64,000 nucleotides of DNA from DATBAX01 sp963762965 (GTDB lineage Bacteria > Acidobacteriota > Terriglobia > Terriglobales > Acidobacteriaceae): the NCBI GenBank assembly GCA_963762965.1, contig CAVXME010000001.1:3038001-3102000 (forward strand), written 5' to 3'. The position numbers and the translations under genes were made by a program. The notes under the pieces were generated by a model. That model saw only the letters and a program-made list of their open reading frames with translations. It had not been told where the DNA came from and searched no databases. Positions 52,886 through 61,356 of the stretch are shown piece after piece. Position 1 is the first letter of the stretch. Each line of letters starts with the position of its first letter.

Positions 52886-53407
52886 ATGAAGAAACTTATT
52901 GGTTTTGTGGCAGTGTTGTTGTTTTTTTCAGTGCCAGTTTTTGCACAGCATGGCTCGCATGGTGTTGGCGGTGCGGGACACATCCCTTCTCATGGTCCGG
53001 CTCCTGTCCGCGTGGGGCATCCCGCGCCAGCGCCCGGCCCGCACGGATATAGCGATAAGAATGGACACCCCAACGCTCCCCACGTCCACTCCAACGGCAA
53101 ATGGATCGGGCACGACTCCGGCCGCGACGATCCGCACTACCACATGGACCACCCCTGGGAACATGGACACTTTCCCGGTGGCTTCGGCCGCGGTCACGTT
53201 TGGCGGATTGAAGGTGGCGGCCCGGGCCGCTTCTGGTTCGGCGGGTTCTACTTCAGCGTCGCGCCCTACGATGTGGGTTTCTGCGATGGCTGGCTCTGGG
53301 ACACGGACCAGGTCGTGATTTATGAAGATCCCGACCACGACGGCTGGTACCTGGCCTACAACGTCAGGCTTGGCACCTACGTTCACGTTGAGTTCTTAGG
53401 AAACTAA
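52886..53407 (+). CDS. Histidine/glycine-rich secreted protein
   Basis: A 173-residue protein with a signal peptide (MKKLIGFVAVLLFFSVPVFAQ). The mature N-terminal half is rich in His, Gly and Pro (HGSHGVGGAGHIPSHGP, PHYHMDHPWEHGHFPGGFG), with over twenty histidines. The C-terminal half is a Trp/Tyr/Asp-rich beta domain (WLWDTDQVVIYEDPDHDG). AGGAGG precedes the ATG. The composition suggests extracellular metal binding, but there is no direct evidence. No family is recognised for the His-rich part. Confidence 0.75.
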   Translation: MKKLIGFVAVLLFFSVPVFAQHGSHGVGGAGHIPSHGPAPVRVGHPAPAPGPHGYSDKNGHPNAPHVHSNGKWIGHDSGRDDPHYHMDHPWEHGHFPGGFGRGHVWRIEGGGPGRFWFGGFYFSVAPYDVGFCDGWLWDTDQVVIYEDPDHDGWYLAYNVRLGTYVHVEFLGN

Positions 53408-53444
53408 AGACCTAGCAACACCACCACCAGAGCTGGGACAACCC

Positions 53445-53519
53445 GTGGAAGAGCGGCGCTTTCAGCGCCGCGTGTGGTAACAAGCGATTAACGCGGCGCT
53501 GAAAGCGCCGCTCTTCCAC
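53445..53519. repeat. 29-bp perfect inverted repeat (BIME-like)
   Basis: Two 29-bp arms, GTGGAAGAGCGGCGCTTTCA... (53445-53473) and its exact complement (53491-53519), are separated by 17 bp. Each arm also contains its own palindrome GGCGCTTTCAGCGCC. It lies between the His-rich protein and the aldehyde dehydrogenase genes, where it could also stop transcription from both sides. Confidence 0.85.
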
Positions 53520-53551
53520 TTCCGCTCCCGGTATTTTGTTTCTCAGTTAGC

Positions 53552-55057
53552 TCACAACGCCGAGCACACCGCCTTCACTTCCGTATACATTTCCAGTGCT
53601 TCGCGGCCCATTTCGCGGCCCCAACCTGACTGCTTGTATCCGCCAAAAGGCAAAGCTGCGTCAAAAATGTTATAGCAGTTGATCCAGACCGTCCCCGCAC
53701 GCAGTTGGGAAGCGAGACGGTGCGCTTTCTGGATGTCTTTCGTCCAGATTCCAGCCGCCAATCCGTAGATGTTGTCATTGGCTTGCGTGACCAACTCGTC
53801 GGCGTCGTCAAACGGAATGGCCGTGACCACCGGCCCGAAGATCTCCTCCTGCACGACTTTCATCTTCGGATTCGTGTTGACCAGCACGGTTGGCTTGACG
53901 AAGTATCCCTTGTCGCCATGCCGCTCGCCGCCCACCGTGGCCTTGGCTCCCTCGGAACGTCCTGATTCGAGATAACCGCAGACACGATTAAGCTGCTCCT
54001 CGGAGACCAGCGGCCCCATGTCCGTAGTCGAATCCATTCCTGGCCCTACTCTGATTTTCGCGGCGCGCTGCGAAACGTTGTCCACCACTTCGTCAAAGAT
54101 CTTCTTGTCCACATAGAGTCGTGATCCTGCGCAGCAACATTGCCCATGATTGAAGAAGATCGCGCTGGCCGCGCCCGCTGCGGCAGTCTTGACATCCGCA
54201 TCTCCCAGAACAATGTTCGGGGACTTGCCGCCTAATTCGAGGGAAACTTTCTTCAAGTTCCCGGCTGCCGCGTGAAGGATGAGTTTGCCAACTTCAGTCG
54301 ATCCGGTGAAGGCGATCTTGTCCACGTCGGAATGCGCAGCCAATGCGGCCCCAGCGGTTTCTCCGTATCCGGGGATAATGTTTACCACTCCGTCCGGAAT
54401 CCCTGCTTCCTGAATCAACTCACCCAGACGCAGACAGGTAAGCGGTGTCTGCTCTGCCGGCTTCAAGACGACTGTGCATCCCGTAGCCAGCGCAGGCCCC
54501 AGTTTCCATGCCGCCATCAACAGCGGAAAATTCCACGGAATGATCTGCCCGACGACGCCTACAGGCTCGCGCACGGTATAAGCCAGATATTTCGCACCCG
54601 GGGTGTAAGGCACGGAAATCGGAATCGTGTGTCCTTCGATTTTCGTCGCCCAACCTGCCATGTAGCGGAACAGGTCCACAGCCAAAGGCACGTCTGCCGC
54701 CTTCGCGATGGTGAACGGTTTTCCATTATCCAGAGTTTCGAGTTCGGCAAACTCTTCCAGATTTTGTTCCAGCAAATCGGCCAGTTTCCAGATCAGGCGT
54801 CCGCGTTCCGAAGGCGTCAGCTTCGACCAGGGGCCGGTTTCAAATGCGGCGCGGGCCGCCTTGACTGCCAGATCAATGTCCTCACGATCGCCTTCGGCCA
54901 CCTGCGCGAGAATTTCGCCCGTGGCCGGATTAAAGGTGGAGAACGTCTTGCCAGATACCGCTTCCACCCACTTTCCGTTAATCAACATTTTGCGTGTCTT
55001 GGAAACAAAGTTCGAAACTTTATCTTCGGTTGGAGCCATGTTCAGGACCGTGGCCAT
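53552..55057 (-). CDS. NAD(P)-dependent aldehyde dehydrogenase
   Basis: A 501-residue ALDH-superfamily enzyme oxidising an aldehyde to its acid. Visible are the nucleotide-binding FTGSTEVGK, catalytic Glu in LELGGKSPNIV, catalytic Cys within FFNHGQCCCAGSRLYV, and EIFGPVVTAIPF. It is most like the ALDH1/betaine-aldehyde group. GAGGAGG precedes the ATG at 55057. It is divergent from the pca genes, so it may convert an aromatic aldehyde to the acid feeding the pathway; this is inferred from position only. Confidence 0.9.
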   Translation of the reverse strand: MATVLNMAPTEDKVSNFVSKTRKMLINGKWVEAVSGKTFSTFNPATGEILAQVAEGDREDIDLAVKAARAAFETGPWSKLTPSERGRLIWKLADLLEQNLEEFAELETLDNGKPFTIAKAADVPLAVDLFRYMAGWATKIEGHTIPISVPYTPGAKYLAYTVREPVGVVGQIIPWNFPLLMAAWKLGPALATGCTVVLKPAEQTPLTCLRLGELIQEAGIPDGVVNIIPGYGETAGAALAAHSDVDKIAFTGSTEVGKLILHAAAGNLKKVSLELGGKSPNIVLGDADVKTAAAGAASAIFFNHGQCCCAGSRLYVDKKIFDEVVDNVSQRAAKIRVGPGMDSTTDMGPLVSEEQLNRVCGYLESGRSEGAKATVGGERHGDKGYFVKPTVLVNTNPKMKVVQEEIFGPVVTAIPFDDADELVTQANDNIYGLAAGIWTKDIQKAHRLASQLRAGTVWINCYNIFDAALPFGGYKQSGWGREMGREALEMYTEVKAVCSAL

Positions 55058-55246
55058 AATTTTCCTCCTCGATGCGATGCGTTAGAGTGCGGCTTCCGCA
55101 CGTTCGTCGAAAGTTGCTGTAGCGATATGCCTGGGGCTCGGGCTGAAGTCTCAGGATGGACCCATCTGAAATTGCCATCTTCCCTGGGTGCCCTTAGGAT
55201 GGCGGCTAGGATTTTAGCTCATTTCCTGACCCAAAGAGCAATTCTC

Positions 55247-55279
55247 GTGTGGCGCGGACACTCCTGTCCGCGAGCCCGC
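55247..55279. repeat. REP-like palindrome CGCGGACA/TGTCCGCG
   Basis: GTGTGGCGCGGACACTCC continues TGTCCGCGAGCCCGC: an 8-bp stem with a CTCC loop. It lies in the divergent region between the aldehyde dehydrogenase and pcaH. A single copy is present in the window; similar intergenic elements are common in this lineage. Confidence 0.6.
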
Positions 55280-55340
55280 TGAAATGAACCAATGCGCTGA
55301 TAGGTTGACCCTTTCCTCAATCGCCACTCTAGGATGCATA

Positions 55341-56081
55341 ATGGTTTGCCGAAGCCGCGCGCGCATGCCCGACCAAATCCGCTATCGCCGTCCGCCACCA
55401 GGAACGCAGCCTGACTATCTTTATCCCAGCTATGTCTCATCGGTGAAACGCGCCCCCACGAAACCGTTGATCGTACTTCCTTACACCCTGTCAGAAATCA
55501 CTGGCCCGGAATTCACTGAGAAAGACATCATGGGAAGTGGATGCGATCTCACTCAGCAACCTTCCGGTGAACCTTTAGGCGAGCGGATCATCGTCAGTGG
55601 CCGTGTGCTCGGCGAAAATGGCCGAGCAGTGCCGCATACTCTAGTCGAAATGTGGCAAGCCAATGCAGCCGGCCGCTATCTGCACGAGATTGACCAGCAC
55701 AACGCGCCCCTCGATCCCAATTTCACCGGATGTGGCCACACCCTTACAGACGCCGAAGGCCACTATCGTTTCGTTACCATCAAGCCCGGTTGCTATCCCT
55801 GGCGCAATCATAAGAACGCATGGCGGCCTGCACATATTCATTTCTCGCTCTTCGGCCCCGCGTTTGCCACCCGCCTGGTCACCCAAATGTACTTTCCCGG
55901 CGATGCGCTGCTACCATACGATCCGATCTTCAACTCGATCGCCGATGAGCCGGCTCGCAACCGGTTAATTTCCGTGTTCGATTGGGAGACGACGATTCCA
56001 GAAACCGCTCTCGGTTATCATTTCGACATTGTTCTGCGCGGCCGGGAAGAAACGCCGATGGAAAACGGACGAAAAAAATGA
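55341..56081 (+). CDS. pcaH: Protocatechuate 3,4-dioxygenase beta subunit
   Basis: A protein of about 246 residues, the iron-bearing subunit of an intradiol dioxygenase that opens protocatechuate to 3-carboxy-cis,cis-muconate. The iron ligands are seen as Tyr in GCYPWRNHKNAW and His/His in RPAHIHFSLFG, with Tyr also in ANAAGRYLHE. The ATG at 55341 has AGGA about eight bases upstream; an ATG at 55284 and another at 55365 are alternatives. Its stop overlaps the pcaG start. It is the first gene of the pca operon. Confidence 0.9.
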   Translation: MVCRSRARMPDQIRYRRPPPGTQPDYLYPSYVSSVKRAPTKPLIVLPYTLSEITGPEFTEKDIMGSGCDLTQQPSGEPLGERIIVSGRVLGENGRAVPHTLVEMWQANAAGRYLHEIDQHNAPLDPNFTGCGHTLTDAEGHYRFVTIKPGCYPWRNHKNAWRPAHIHFSLFGPAFATRLVTQMYFPGDALLPYDPIFNSIADEPARNRLISVFDWETTIPETALGYHFDIVLRGREETPMENGRKK

Positions 56082-56647
56082 CTCTTCTGGCCACCCCGTC
56101 CCAAACCGTCGGCCCGTTCTTCCACATCGGATGCAGCAAGTTGCTGATGCCGGATTTAGCGGGTGAGGAAGTCGCAGGAGTTCGCATCACCATCGAAGGG
56201 CGCATTCTCGATGGCGACGCCAATCCGGTTCCCGATGCGATGATCGAGATCTGGCAGGCCAATGCCTTCGGCAAGTACGATCATCCAGCAGACACACAAG
56301 AGAAGCCGCTCGATCCGGATTTCAAGGGCTTCGGCCGCGTCGCCACCGATCGGAATGGAAAGTTTCGGTTCACGACAATCCAGCCCGGCTCGGTGCCCGG
56401 CATCGAGAACACAGTGCAGGCGCCGCATCTCGTGGTATCAATTTTCATGCGCGGTCTTTTGAAGAGACTGGTGACGCGCATTTATTTCCCGGGCGATTCT
56501 GAGAACGACAACGATCCGGTCCTGAATTCTGTGGCTCTGCCCCGCCGAAAAACGCTCATTGCTCGGAAGGCCGAGGGACCCGAGGAAGTCTTACTTTGGG
56601 ACGTCATTCTGCAAGGCGAGGATGAAACTGTGTTCTTCGATGTCTAG
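56078..56647 (+). CDS. pcaG: Protocatechuate 3,4-dioxygenase alpha subunit
   Basis: A 189-residue partner of PcaH. It keeps the intradiol fold (TPSQTVGPFFHIG at the start, EIWQANAFGKY, DFKGFGRVATDRNGKF) but lacks the HxH iron ligands: the equivalent region reads APHLVVSIFMRG. That is normal for the alpha subunit. The ATG overlaps the pcaH stop (ATGA), showing translational coupling. Confidence 0.92.
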   Translation: MTLLATPSQTVGPFFHIGCSKLLMPDLAGEEVAGVRITIEGRILDGDANPVPDAMIEIWQANAFGKYDHPADTQEKPLDPDFKGFGRVATDRNGKFRFTTIQPGSVPGIENTVQAPHLVVSIFMRGLLKRLVTRIYFPGDSENDNDPVLNSVALPRRKTLIARKAEGPEEVLLWDVILQGEDETVFFDV

Positions 56648-56712
56648 GAACAGAGGTATGTAGGTGCAAAAAAGAGCTTAGCTTTTGGGTGGAGCAACGG
56701 CTTAAGGTTTTC

Positions 56713-56743
56713 GGGTGGAGCAGCGCTTAAGCGCTGCGTTAGG
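56713..56743. repeat. REP-like palindrome GCAGCGCTTAAGCGCTGC
   Basis: A perfect 18-nt palindrome (56720-56737) framed by GGGTGGA and GTTAGG. A shortened copy of the same wording, GGGTGGAGCAACGGCTTAAG, precedes it at about 56687. It lies between pcaG and pcaB, inside the presumed operon. Confidence 0.72.
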
Positions 56744-56815
56744 ATTTGTACTGAGAACGCGCTTCAGCGCCTGGGCACGTGCGAGAAGATACTTGGCAGC
56801 TTTCTTCATAATCCC

Positions 56816-58168
56816 ATGACATTGCTGGATCAACTATTCGGCGTGGAAGCAGTGCAGCAAATCTTTTCCGACCACTCGCGCCTGCAACGCATGCTCGACT
56901 TCGAAGCCGCGCTGGCCAAAGCCGAAGCCCAGATTGGCGTGATTCCGGCATCTGCCGTAGCTTCTATCCAAGCCAAGTGCCGCGCCGATTTACTCGATCT
57001 GAAAGCAATCGCGCAGGATGCGGCGGCAGCAGGCAATCTTGCCGTCCCACTCATCAAGCAATTAACCGCGCTCGTTGCCGCTGATGATGAGAAGGCTGCG
57101 GGCTATGTCCACTGGGGAGCCACCAGCCAGGACGCGATCGACACGGGTCTTATTCTGCAATTGAGAGATGCTCTTGCTGTCATCGAAAAAGACCTGGCCG
57201 ACCTAGGCGAGATTCTTGTCAGCCTGATCGAGCAGCACCGCGATACTCCGATGGTCGCCCGTACCTGGATGCAGCACGCCGTTCCGACTCTGTTCGGCCT
57301 GCAAGTCGCCGGTTGGCTCGATGCCTTGGACCGCCATCAAGCGCGTGTACAAGAAATAAAAAAGCGCACACTGGTGTTGCAGTTCGGCGGCGCGGCCGGA
57401 ACTCTGGCGGCCCTGGGTGATCGGGGATTGGATGTCGCAAAGGCTCTCGCCGAAGAACTCAATCTGGCGTTGCCGGATATGCCTTGGCATTCACACCGCG
57501 ACCGTATCGCGGAAGTTGCCACCACGCTCGCCCTCTGCGCTGGCACCCTGGGCAAGATTGCGCGCGACATCGCACTGCAAATGCAAACTGAAATTTCTGA
57601 ACTCGATACCAAATCCCGCGGCGGATCTTCGACCATGCCGCACAAACGTAATCCAGTTTCCGCCGCCGTTGCCCTGGCTGCCGCGATCCGCGTGCCCGGA
57701 TTGACCAGCACCATGCTCGCGGCCATGGTCCAGGAGCATGAGCGGGGCTTGGGCGGTTGGCACGCAGAGTGGGACACGCTTCCGGAAATCGTTCAACTTA
57801 CCGCCGGCTCGTTACATCACATGCTCGAAACGGTGAAAGGCCTCAAGGTCAACACCGGCCGCATGCTGGAGAATCTTGAACAAACCCAAGGCCTGATATT
57901 TGCCGAGGCAGCGAAGATGGCCCTCGCCAAACAAATCGGTCGTGATGCAGCCCATAAGCTGATCGACGCGGCGTCCCGGCGCGTGGTCGCCGAGCACAAG
58001 CATCTTCGCATCGTGCTCACCGGGGATCCGGCCGTGACCACTCACCTCTCGGCGGCCGAGATCGACGCTCTTTTTGATCCATTGCATTACACCGGCACGG
58101 CCCATCAGTTCATGGATCGCGTTCTGGCTACGCATCAACAACTCGGTCGAAAAGCGGATCGCAAATAA
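56816..58168 (+). CDS. pcaB: 3-carboxy-cis,cis-muconate cycloisomerase
   Basis: A 450-residue member of the fumarase/aspartase superfamily. The signature is GGSSTMPHKRNPVSAAVALA. It is read as PcaB rather than adenylosuccinate lyase because it lies between pcaHG and pcaD and has the PcaB-like GGWHAEWDTLPEIVQLTAGS. It lactonises 3-carboxymuconate to 4-carboxymuconolactone. It starts 168 bp after pcaG, a gap filled by a REP-like palindrome. Confidence 0.9.
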   Translation: MTLLDQLFGVEAVQQIFSDHSRLQRMLDFEAALAKAEAQIGVIPASAVASIQAKCRADLLDLKAIAQDAAAAGNLAVPLIKQLTALVAADDEKAAGYVHWGATSQDAIDTGLILQLRDALAVIEKDLADLGEILVSLIEQHRDTPMVARTWMQHAVPTLFGLQVAGWLDALDRHQARVQEIKKRTLVLQFGGAAGTLAALGDRGLDVAKALAEELNLALPDMPWHSHRDRIAEVATTLALCAGTLGKIARDIALQMQTEISELDTKSRGGSSTMPHKRNPVSAAVALAAAIRVPGLTSTMLAAMVQEHERGLGGWHAEWDTLPEIVQLTAGSLHHMLETVKGLKVNTGRMLENLEQTQGLIFAEAAKMALAKQIGRDAAHKLIDAASRRVVAEHKHLRIVLTGDPAVTTHLSAAEIDALFDPLHYTGTAHQFMDRVLATHQQLGRKADRK

Positions 58169-58173
58169 TCCCC

Positions 58174-58968
58174 ATGCCGTTTGCCGATCTAAAAGATACC
58201 CGCATTCACTATGACCTCACAGGCCCCGCAAGTTTGCCTGTGCTCGTTTTCTCCAACTCGTTGGGAACGGACTTCACCATGTGGGATGCCCAATTCGAAG
58301 CATTTTCCAAACGCTTTCGATTATTGCGTTATGACACTCGCGGCCATGGCAAGTCTGTTGTCACGCCGGGCCCTTACACGATTAAGCAATTGGCGAAGGA
58401 TGTTCTTGATCTGCTCGATCACTTGCAATTGACGCGCGTCTACTTCTGCGGCTTGTCCATGGGTGGACTGACCGGCATGTGGCTGGGGATGCACGCACCC
58501 GAGCGCCTTCATAAAATTGTTCTTTGCAATACAGCGTTGAAAATTGGCACCCCCGAAGGCTGGAATGCCCGCATTGAGAAGGTTCGCCGGAATGGCATGC
58601 CCTCGATCGCTCCTTCTGTTCTGGGCATATGGTTCACCCCGGCATTTCGCAGTGGTTTCCCGGAGACCGTACAATTCGCCACGAATATGCTCGTGGCCAT
58701 ACCCGCCGATGGCTACATCGCCTGTTGCGCCGCGATTCGAGACGCCGATTTTCGCGGGGAAACTTCAGGCAATTCGATTGGCTGTATTGGCCTGCCCACG
58801 CTGATCATCACTGGTGCTCGCGATTCGGCGACAACTCCATCCGACGGCCGTGCTATCGCGGATCGCGTCCTAGGTGCACAATACCTCGAGCTGCCGGCTG
58901 CGCATTTATCGAATATCGAGGCTGCCTCCGCATTTACCATGGAGGTGGGACGTTTCCTAACGGCCTAA
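58174..58968 (+). CDS. pcaD: 3-oxoadipate enol-lactonase
   Basis: A 264-residue alpha/beta hydrolase converting 3-oxoadipate enol-lactone to 3-oxoadipate. It has the nucleophile Ser in FCGLSMGGLTG, the Asp in GARDSATTPSDG, and the His in LPAAHLSNIEA, and the N-terminal pattern FSNSLGTDFTMWDAQ typical of PcaD. It follows pcaB by 5 bp. Confidence 0.9.
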   Translation: MPFADLKDTRIHYDLTGPASLPVLVFSNSLGTDFTMWDAQFEAFSKRFRLLRYDTRGHGKSVVTPGPYTIKQLAKDVLDLLDHLQLTRVYFCGLSMGGLTGMWLGMHAPERLHKIVLCNTALKIGTPEGWNARIEKVRRNGMPSIAPSVLGIWFTPAFRSGFPETVQFATNMLVAIPADGYIACCAAIRDADFRGETSGNSIGCIGLPTLIITGARDSATTPSDGRAIADRVLGAQYLELPAAHLSNIEAASAFTMEVGRFLTA

Positions 58969-58981
58969 GCTGGGTGAAATT

Positions 58982-59368
58982 ATGGATGACCGCAAAAAAT
59001 ACGAAACTGGGATGTCAATACGCCGCGCTGTCCTCGGTGATGCCCACGTGGATCGCTCCCTGACGAAGCTCAGCGACTTCAATAAAGATTTCCAGGATCT
59101 CATCACCCGCTATGCCTGGGGAGAAATATGGGCGCGCCCCGGTCTGCCGCGCCACTCCCGCAGCCTGATCACGATGGCCATGATGGTCGCTCTCAACCGC
59201 ACCGATGAATTTCGCATGCACGTCCGCGCTGCCATCAACAACAACGTCAGCCGTGACGAGATCAAAGAAGTGCTGCTCCAGACCGCAATCTATTGTGGCC
59301 TTCCCGCAGCCAATGCCGCATTTCATGCCGCTGAAGAAGTATTTGCGGAAATCGATGCCAGGAAATGA
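58982..59368 (+). CDS. pcaC: 4-carboxymuconolactone decarboxylase
   Basis: A 128-residue carboxymuconolactone decarboxylase. The segments YAWGEIWARPGLPRHSRSL and LLQTAIYCGLPAANAAF are characteristic, and the length matches stand-alone PcaC. It decarboxylates 4-carboxymuconolactone to the enol-lactone used by PcaD. It is 13 bp after pcaD; its stop overlaps the thioesterase start. Confidence 0.93.
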   Translation: MDDRKKYETGMSIRRAVLGDAHVDRSLTKLSDFNKDFQDLITRYAWGEIWARPGLPRHSRSLITMAMMVALNRTDEFRMHVRAAINNNVSRDEIKEVLLQTAIYCGLPAANAAFHAAEEVFAEIDARK

Positions 59369-59805
59369 CAGACACCACCATGCTAGTGAATCGAAAAACC
59401 ATCCATATTGAGTGGGGAGATTGCGACCCCGCCGGAATTGTTTACTATCCGCGCTATCTCGAATATTTCGACAGTTGCACCGTCGCTTTGTTCGAACGCG
59501 CTGGCCTGCCCAAGCACGAGATGCTCAAGACCCATGGCATTGCGGGCATCCCCATGGTTGATATGAAGGTCCGGTTCCTGGTGCCATCACGCTTCGGAGA
59601 GGAAGTTGTCATCGAGTCCTCTGTGACTGAGTGGCGCAACAGCAGCTTTGATGTCCACCACAAATTATTCAAAGGTGATGTCCTCGCGGTAGAGTGCTTT
59701 GAGACGAGGGTATGGACCGTCCGCTCCACCGAAGATCCGGAGAAGCTGCAATCGAAACCAGTCCCTTTGGAAATTAGAAATCGTTTCACAAAACCCAGAG
59801 CCTAA
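59365..59805 (+). CDS. 4-hydroxybenzoyl-CoA-type thioesterase (hot-dog fold)
   Basis: A 146-residue hot-dog protein. The motif WGDCDPAGIVYYPRYLEYFD carries the catalytic Asp of the Pseudomonas-type 4-hydroxybenzoyl-CoA thioesterases (DxDxxGxVxxxxY). It is translationally coupled to pcaC (ATGA) and followed by pobA, so it most likely releases 4-hydroxybenzoate from its CoA ester. YbgC-type thioesterases share the motif; the operon position favours the aromatic substrate. Confidence 0.85.
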   Translation: MTDTTMLVNRKTIHIEWGDCDPAGIVYYPRYLEYFDSCTVALFERAGLPKHEMLKTHGIAGIPMVDMKVRFLVPSRFGEEVVIESSVTEWRNSSFDVHHKLFKGDVLAVECFETRVWTVRSTEDPEKLQSKPVPLEIRNRFTKPRA

Positions 59806-59816
59806 CGCCTATAGCA

Positions 59817-61004
59817 ATGCAATCCCGCACTCAAGTCGGAATCGTAGGCGCCGGCCCCGCCGGTCTAGTCTTGTCCCATCTGTTGCATCTCCAGGGGATT
59901 GACTCCGTCGTGCTCGAAGCCCGCAGCCGCCAATATTGTGAGGAACGCATCCGCGCCGGCGTGCTGGAGCAGGGTACTGTAGATCTTCTTACCGAGATGA
60001 GGATTGGTGAGCGGCTTAAGCAGGAAGGCCTCGTCCATCACGGCATCGAGCTGCGTTTCTCAGGTCGCGGCCATCGCATCGACTTCCACGATCTCACCAG
60101 CGGATCAGGCATCACCATCTACGCCCAACACGAACTCATCAAAGACTTGATCAAGGCGCGGATCGAGGCGGAAGGGCAAGTGCTCTTCGATGTCGAAGAT
60201 GTGAGCATCTGCGATTTCAACACTACCAGGCCGATGATCCGCTTCCGTAAACAAAACGAAACAGAAGTCCACGAACTCGCCTGCGATTTCATCGCCGGAT
60301 GCGACGGCTTTCACGGCATCTGCCGCCCCTCAATTCCGGAAGGCGCACTCACCACTTATGACCGCACCTACCCATTCGCCTGGCTGGGAATACTCGCCGA
60401 GGCCCCGCCCTCGTCGGACGAGCTCATCTACGCCTATCACCAACGCGGCTTCGCCCTGCTCAGCATGCGTTCTCCCAGCATCAGCCGTCTCTATCTTCAG
60501 TGCACGCCTGACGAAGATATCGCCCATTGGCCTGACCAAAAAATCTGGCAGGAACTCCACACCCGGCTCCATTCCGACGACGGATGGAAACTCTCCGAAG
60601 GCCCAATCATTCAAAAAGGTATAACCGGAATGCGCAGCGTGGTGGTTGAACCCATGCAGTGTGGCCGGCTCTTTCTCGCCGGGGACGCCGCGCACATCGT
60701 TCCCCCCACCGGCGCCAAAGGATTGAACCTCGCCGTCGCGGATGTCCGCGTCCTCGCTCGCGCCCTGAGCGAGTTCTACACTTCCGGCAAAGCTGTGCTC
60801 CTCGACGATTACTCCAAGACTTGTTTACGCCGCGTCTGGAAAGTCCAACGCTTTTCCTGGTGGATGACCTCCATGCTCCACCGTTTCAGCGACGACAATC
60901 CCTTCGACCAGCGCCGCCAGCTCGCCGAACTCGACTACGTCACCAGTTCCCGCGCCGCCGCCACGACTCTCGCCGAAAACTACGTCGGCCTGCCCTTCGG
61001 CTGA
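59817..61004 (+). CDS. pobA: 4-hydroxybenzoate 3-monooxygenase
   Basis: A 395-residue FAD monooxygenase producing protocatechuate. It has the N-terminal GAGPAGLVLSHLL, CEERIRAGVLEQGTVDLL (a PobA-specific segment), the DG motif AGCDGFHGICR and the second FAD motif LFLAGDAAHIVPPTGAKGLNLA. Length and segments match the family closely. It follows the thioesterase by 11 bp and is the upper step of the encoded pathway. Confidence 0.95.
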   Translation: MQSRTQVGIVGAGPAGLVLSHLLHLQGIDSVVLEARSRQYCEERIRAGVLEQGTVDLLTEMRIGERLKQEGLVHHGIELRFSGRGHRIDFHDLTSGSGITIYAQHELIKDLIKARIEAEGQVLFDVEDVSICDFNTTRPMIRFRKQNETEVHELACDFIAGCDGFHGICRPSIPEGALTTYDRTYPFAWLGILAEAPPSSDELIYAYHQRGFALLSMRSPSISRLYLQCTPDEDIAHWPDQKIWQELHTRLHSDDGWKLSEGPIIQKGITGMRSVVVEPMQCGRLFLAGDAAHIVPPTGAKGLNLAVADVRVLARALSEFYTSGKAVLLDDYSKTCLRRVWKVQRFSWWMTSMLHRFSDDNPFDQRRQLAELDYVTSSRAAATTLAENYVGLPFG

Positions 61005-61077
61005 AACTCGACGAATCCCGCCGCGATCTCTATCATGGACTCATCCTGTAATCATTCTTTGTCCATCGAGGTCATTC

Positions 61078-61317
61078 ATGTCCGAACCCACATATGAAGA
61101 ATTGAAAGCCCGTTTAGCCGAACTCGAAAAACAACCCCGGCGCACTGGCAGCCTGGAATTTCGCGTCAGCGAAAAAGGCGGCGTGAGCATCTACGGCCTG
61201 GGCCGCTTTCCCGTGACTCTTTATTACGAACAATGGAAACGCCTGCTGGACGTCTCCAGCAAGCTGGCCGAATTCCTCGAAGAAAATAAATCCAAGCTGA
61301 AACTCAAAGAACAATAA
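61078..61317 (+). CDS. Small conserved hypothetical protein
   Basis: A 79-residue charged protein with a helical start (YEELKARLAELEKQ), a central beta segment (GSLEFRVSEKGGVSIYGLGRFPVTLYYEQW) and a Lys-rich helical end. It has no recognisable motif beyond the FPVTLYYEQWKRLL wording seen in other bacterial small hypotheticals. GAGG lies before the ATG. It lies between pobA and the hydrolase gene on the same strand. Confidence 0.65.
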   Translation: MSEPTYEELKARLAELEKQPRRTGSLEFRVSEKGGVSIYGLGRFPVTLYYEQWKRLLDVSSKLAEFLEENKSKLKLKEQ

Positions 61318-61356
61318 CCGAGAGCCCAACGCCTAGAGCCCAGAGCCTGCTTTTTC

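Noticed and set aside
54272..55282. A 336-codon open frame antisense to the aldehyde dehydrogenase
   Set aside because: The aldehyde dehydrogenase has all catalytic motifs and a strong Shine-Dalgarno; the antisense reading is Arg/Cys-rich without a recognisable fold.
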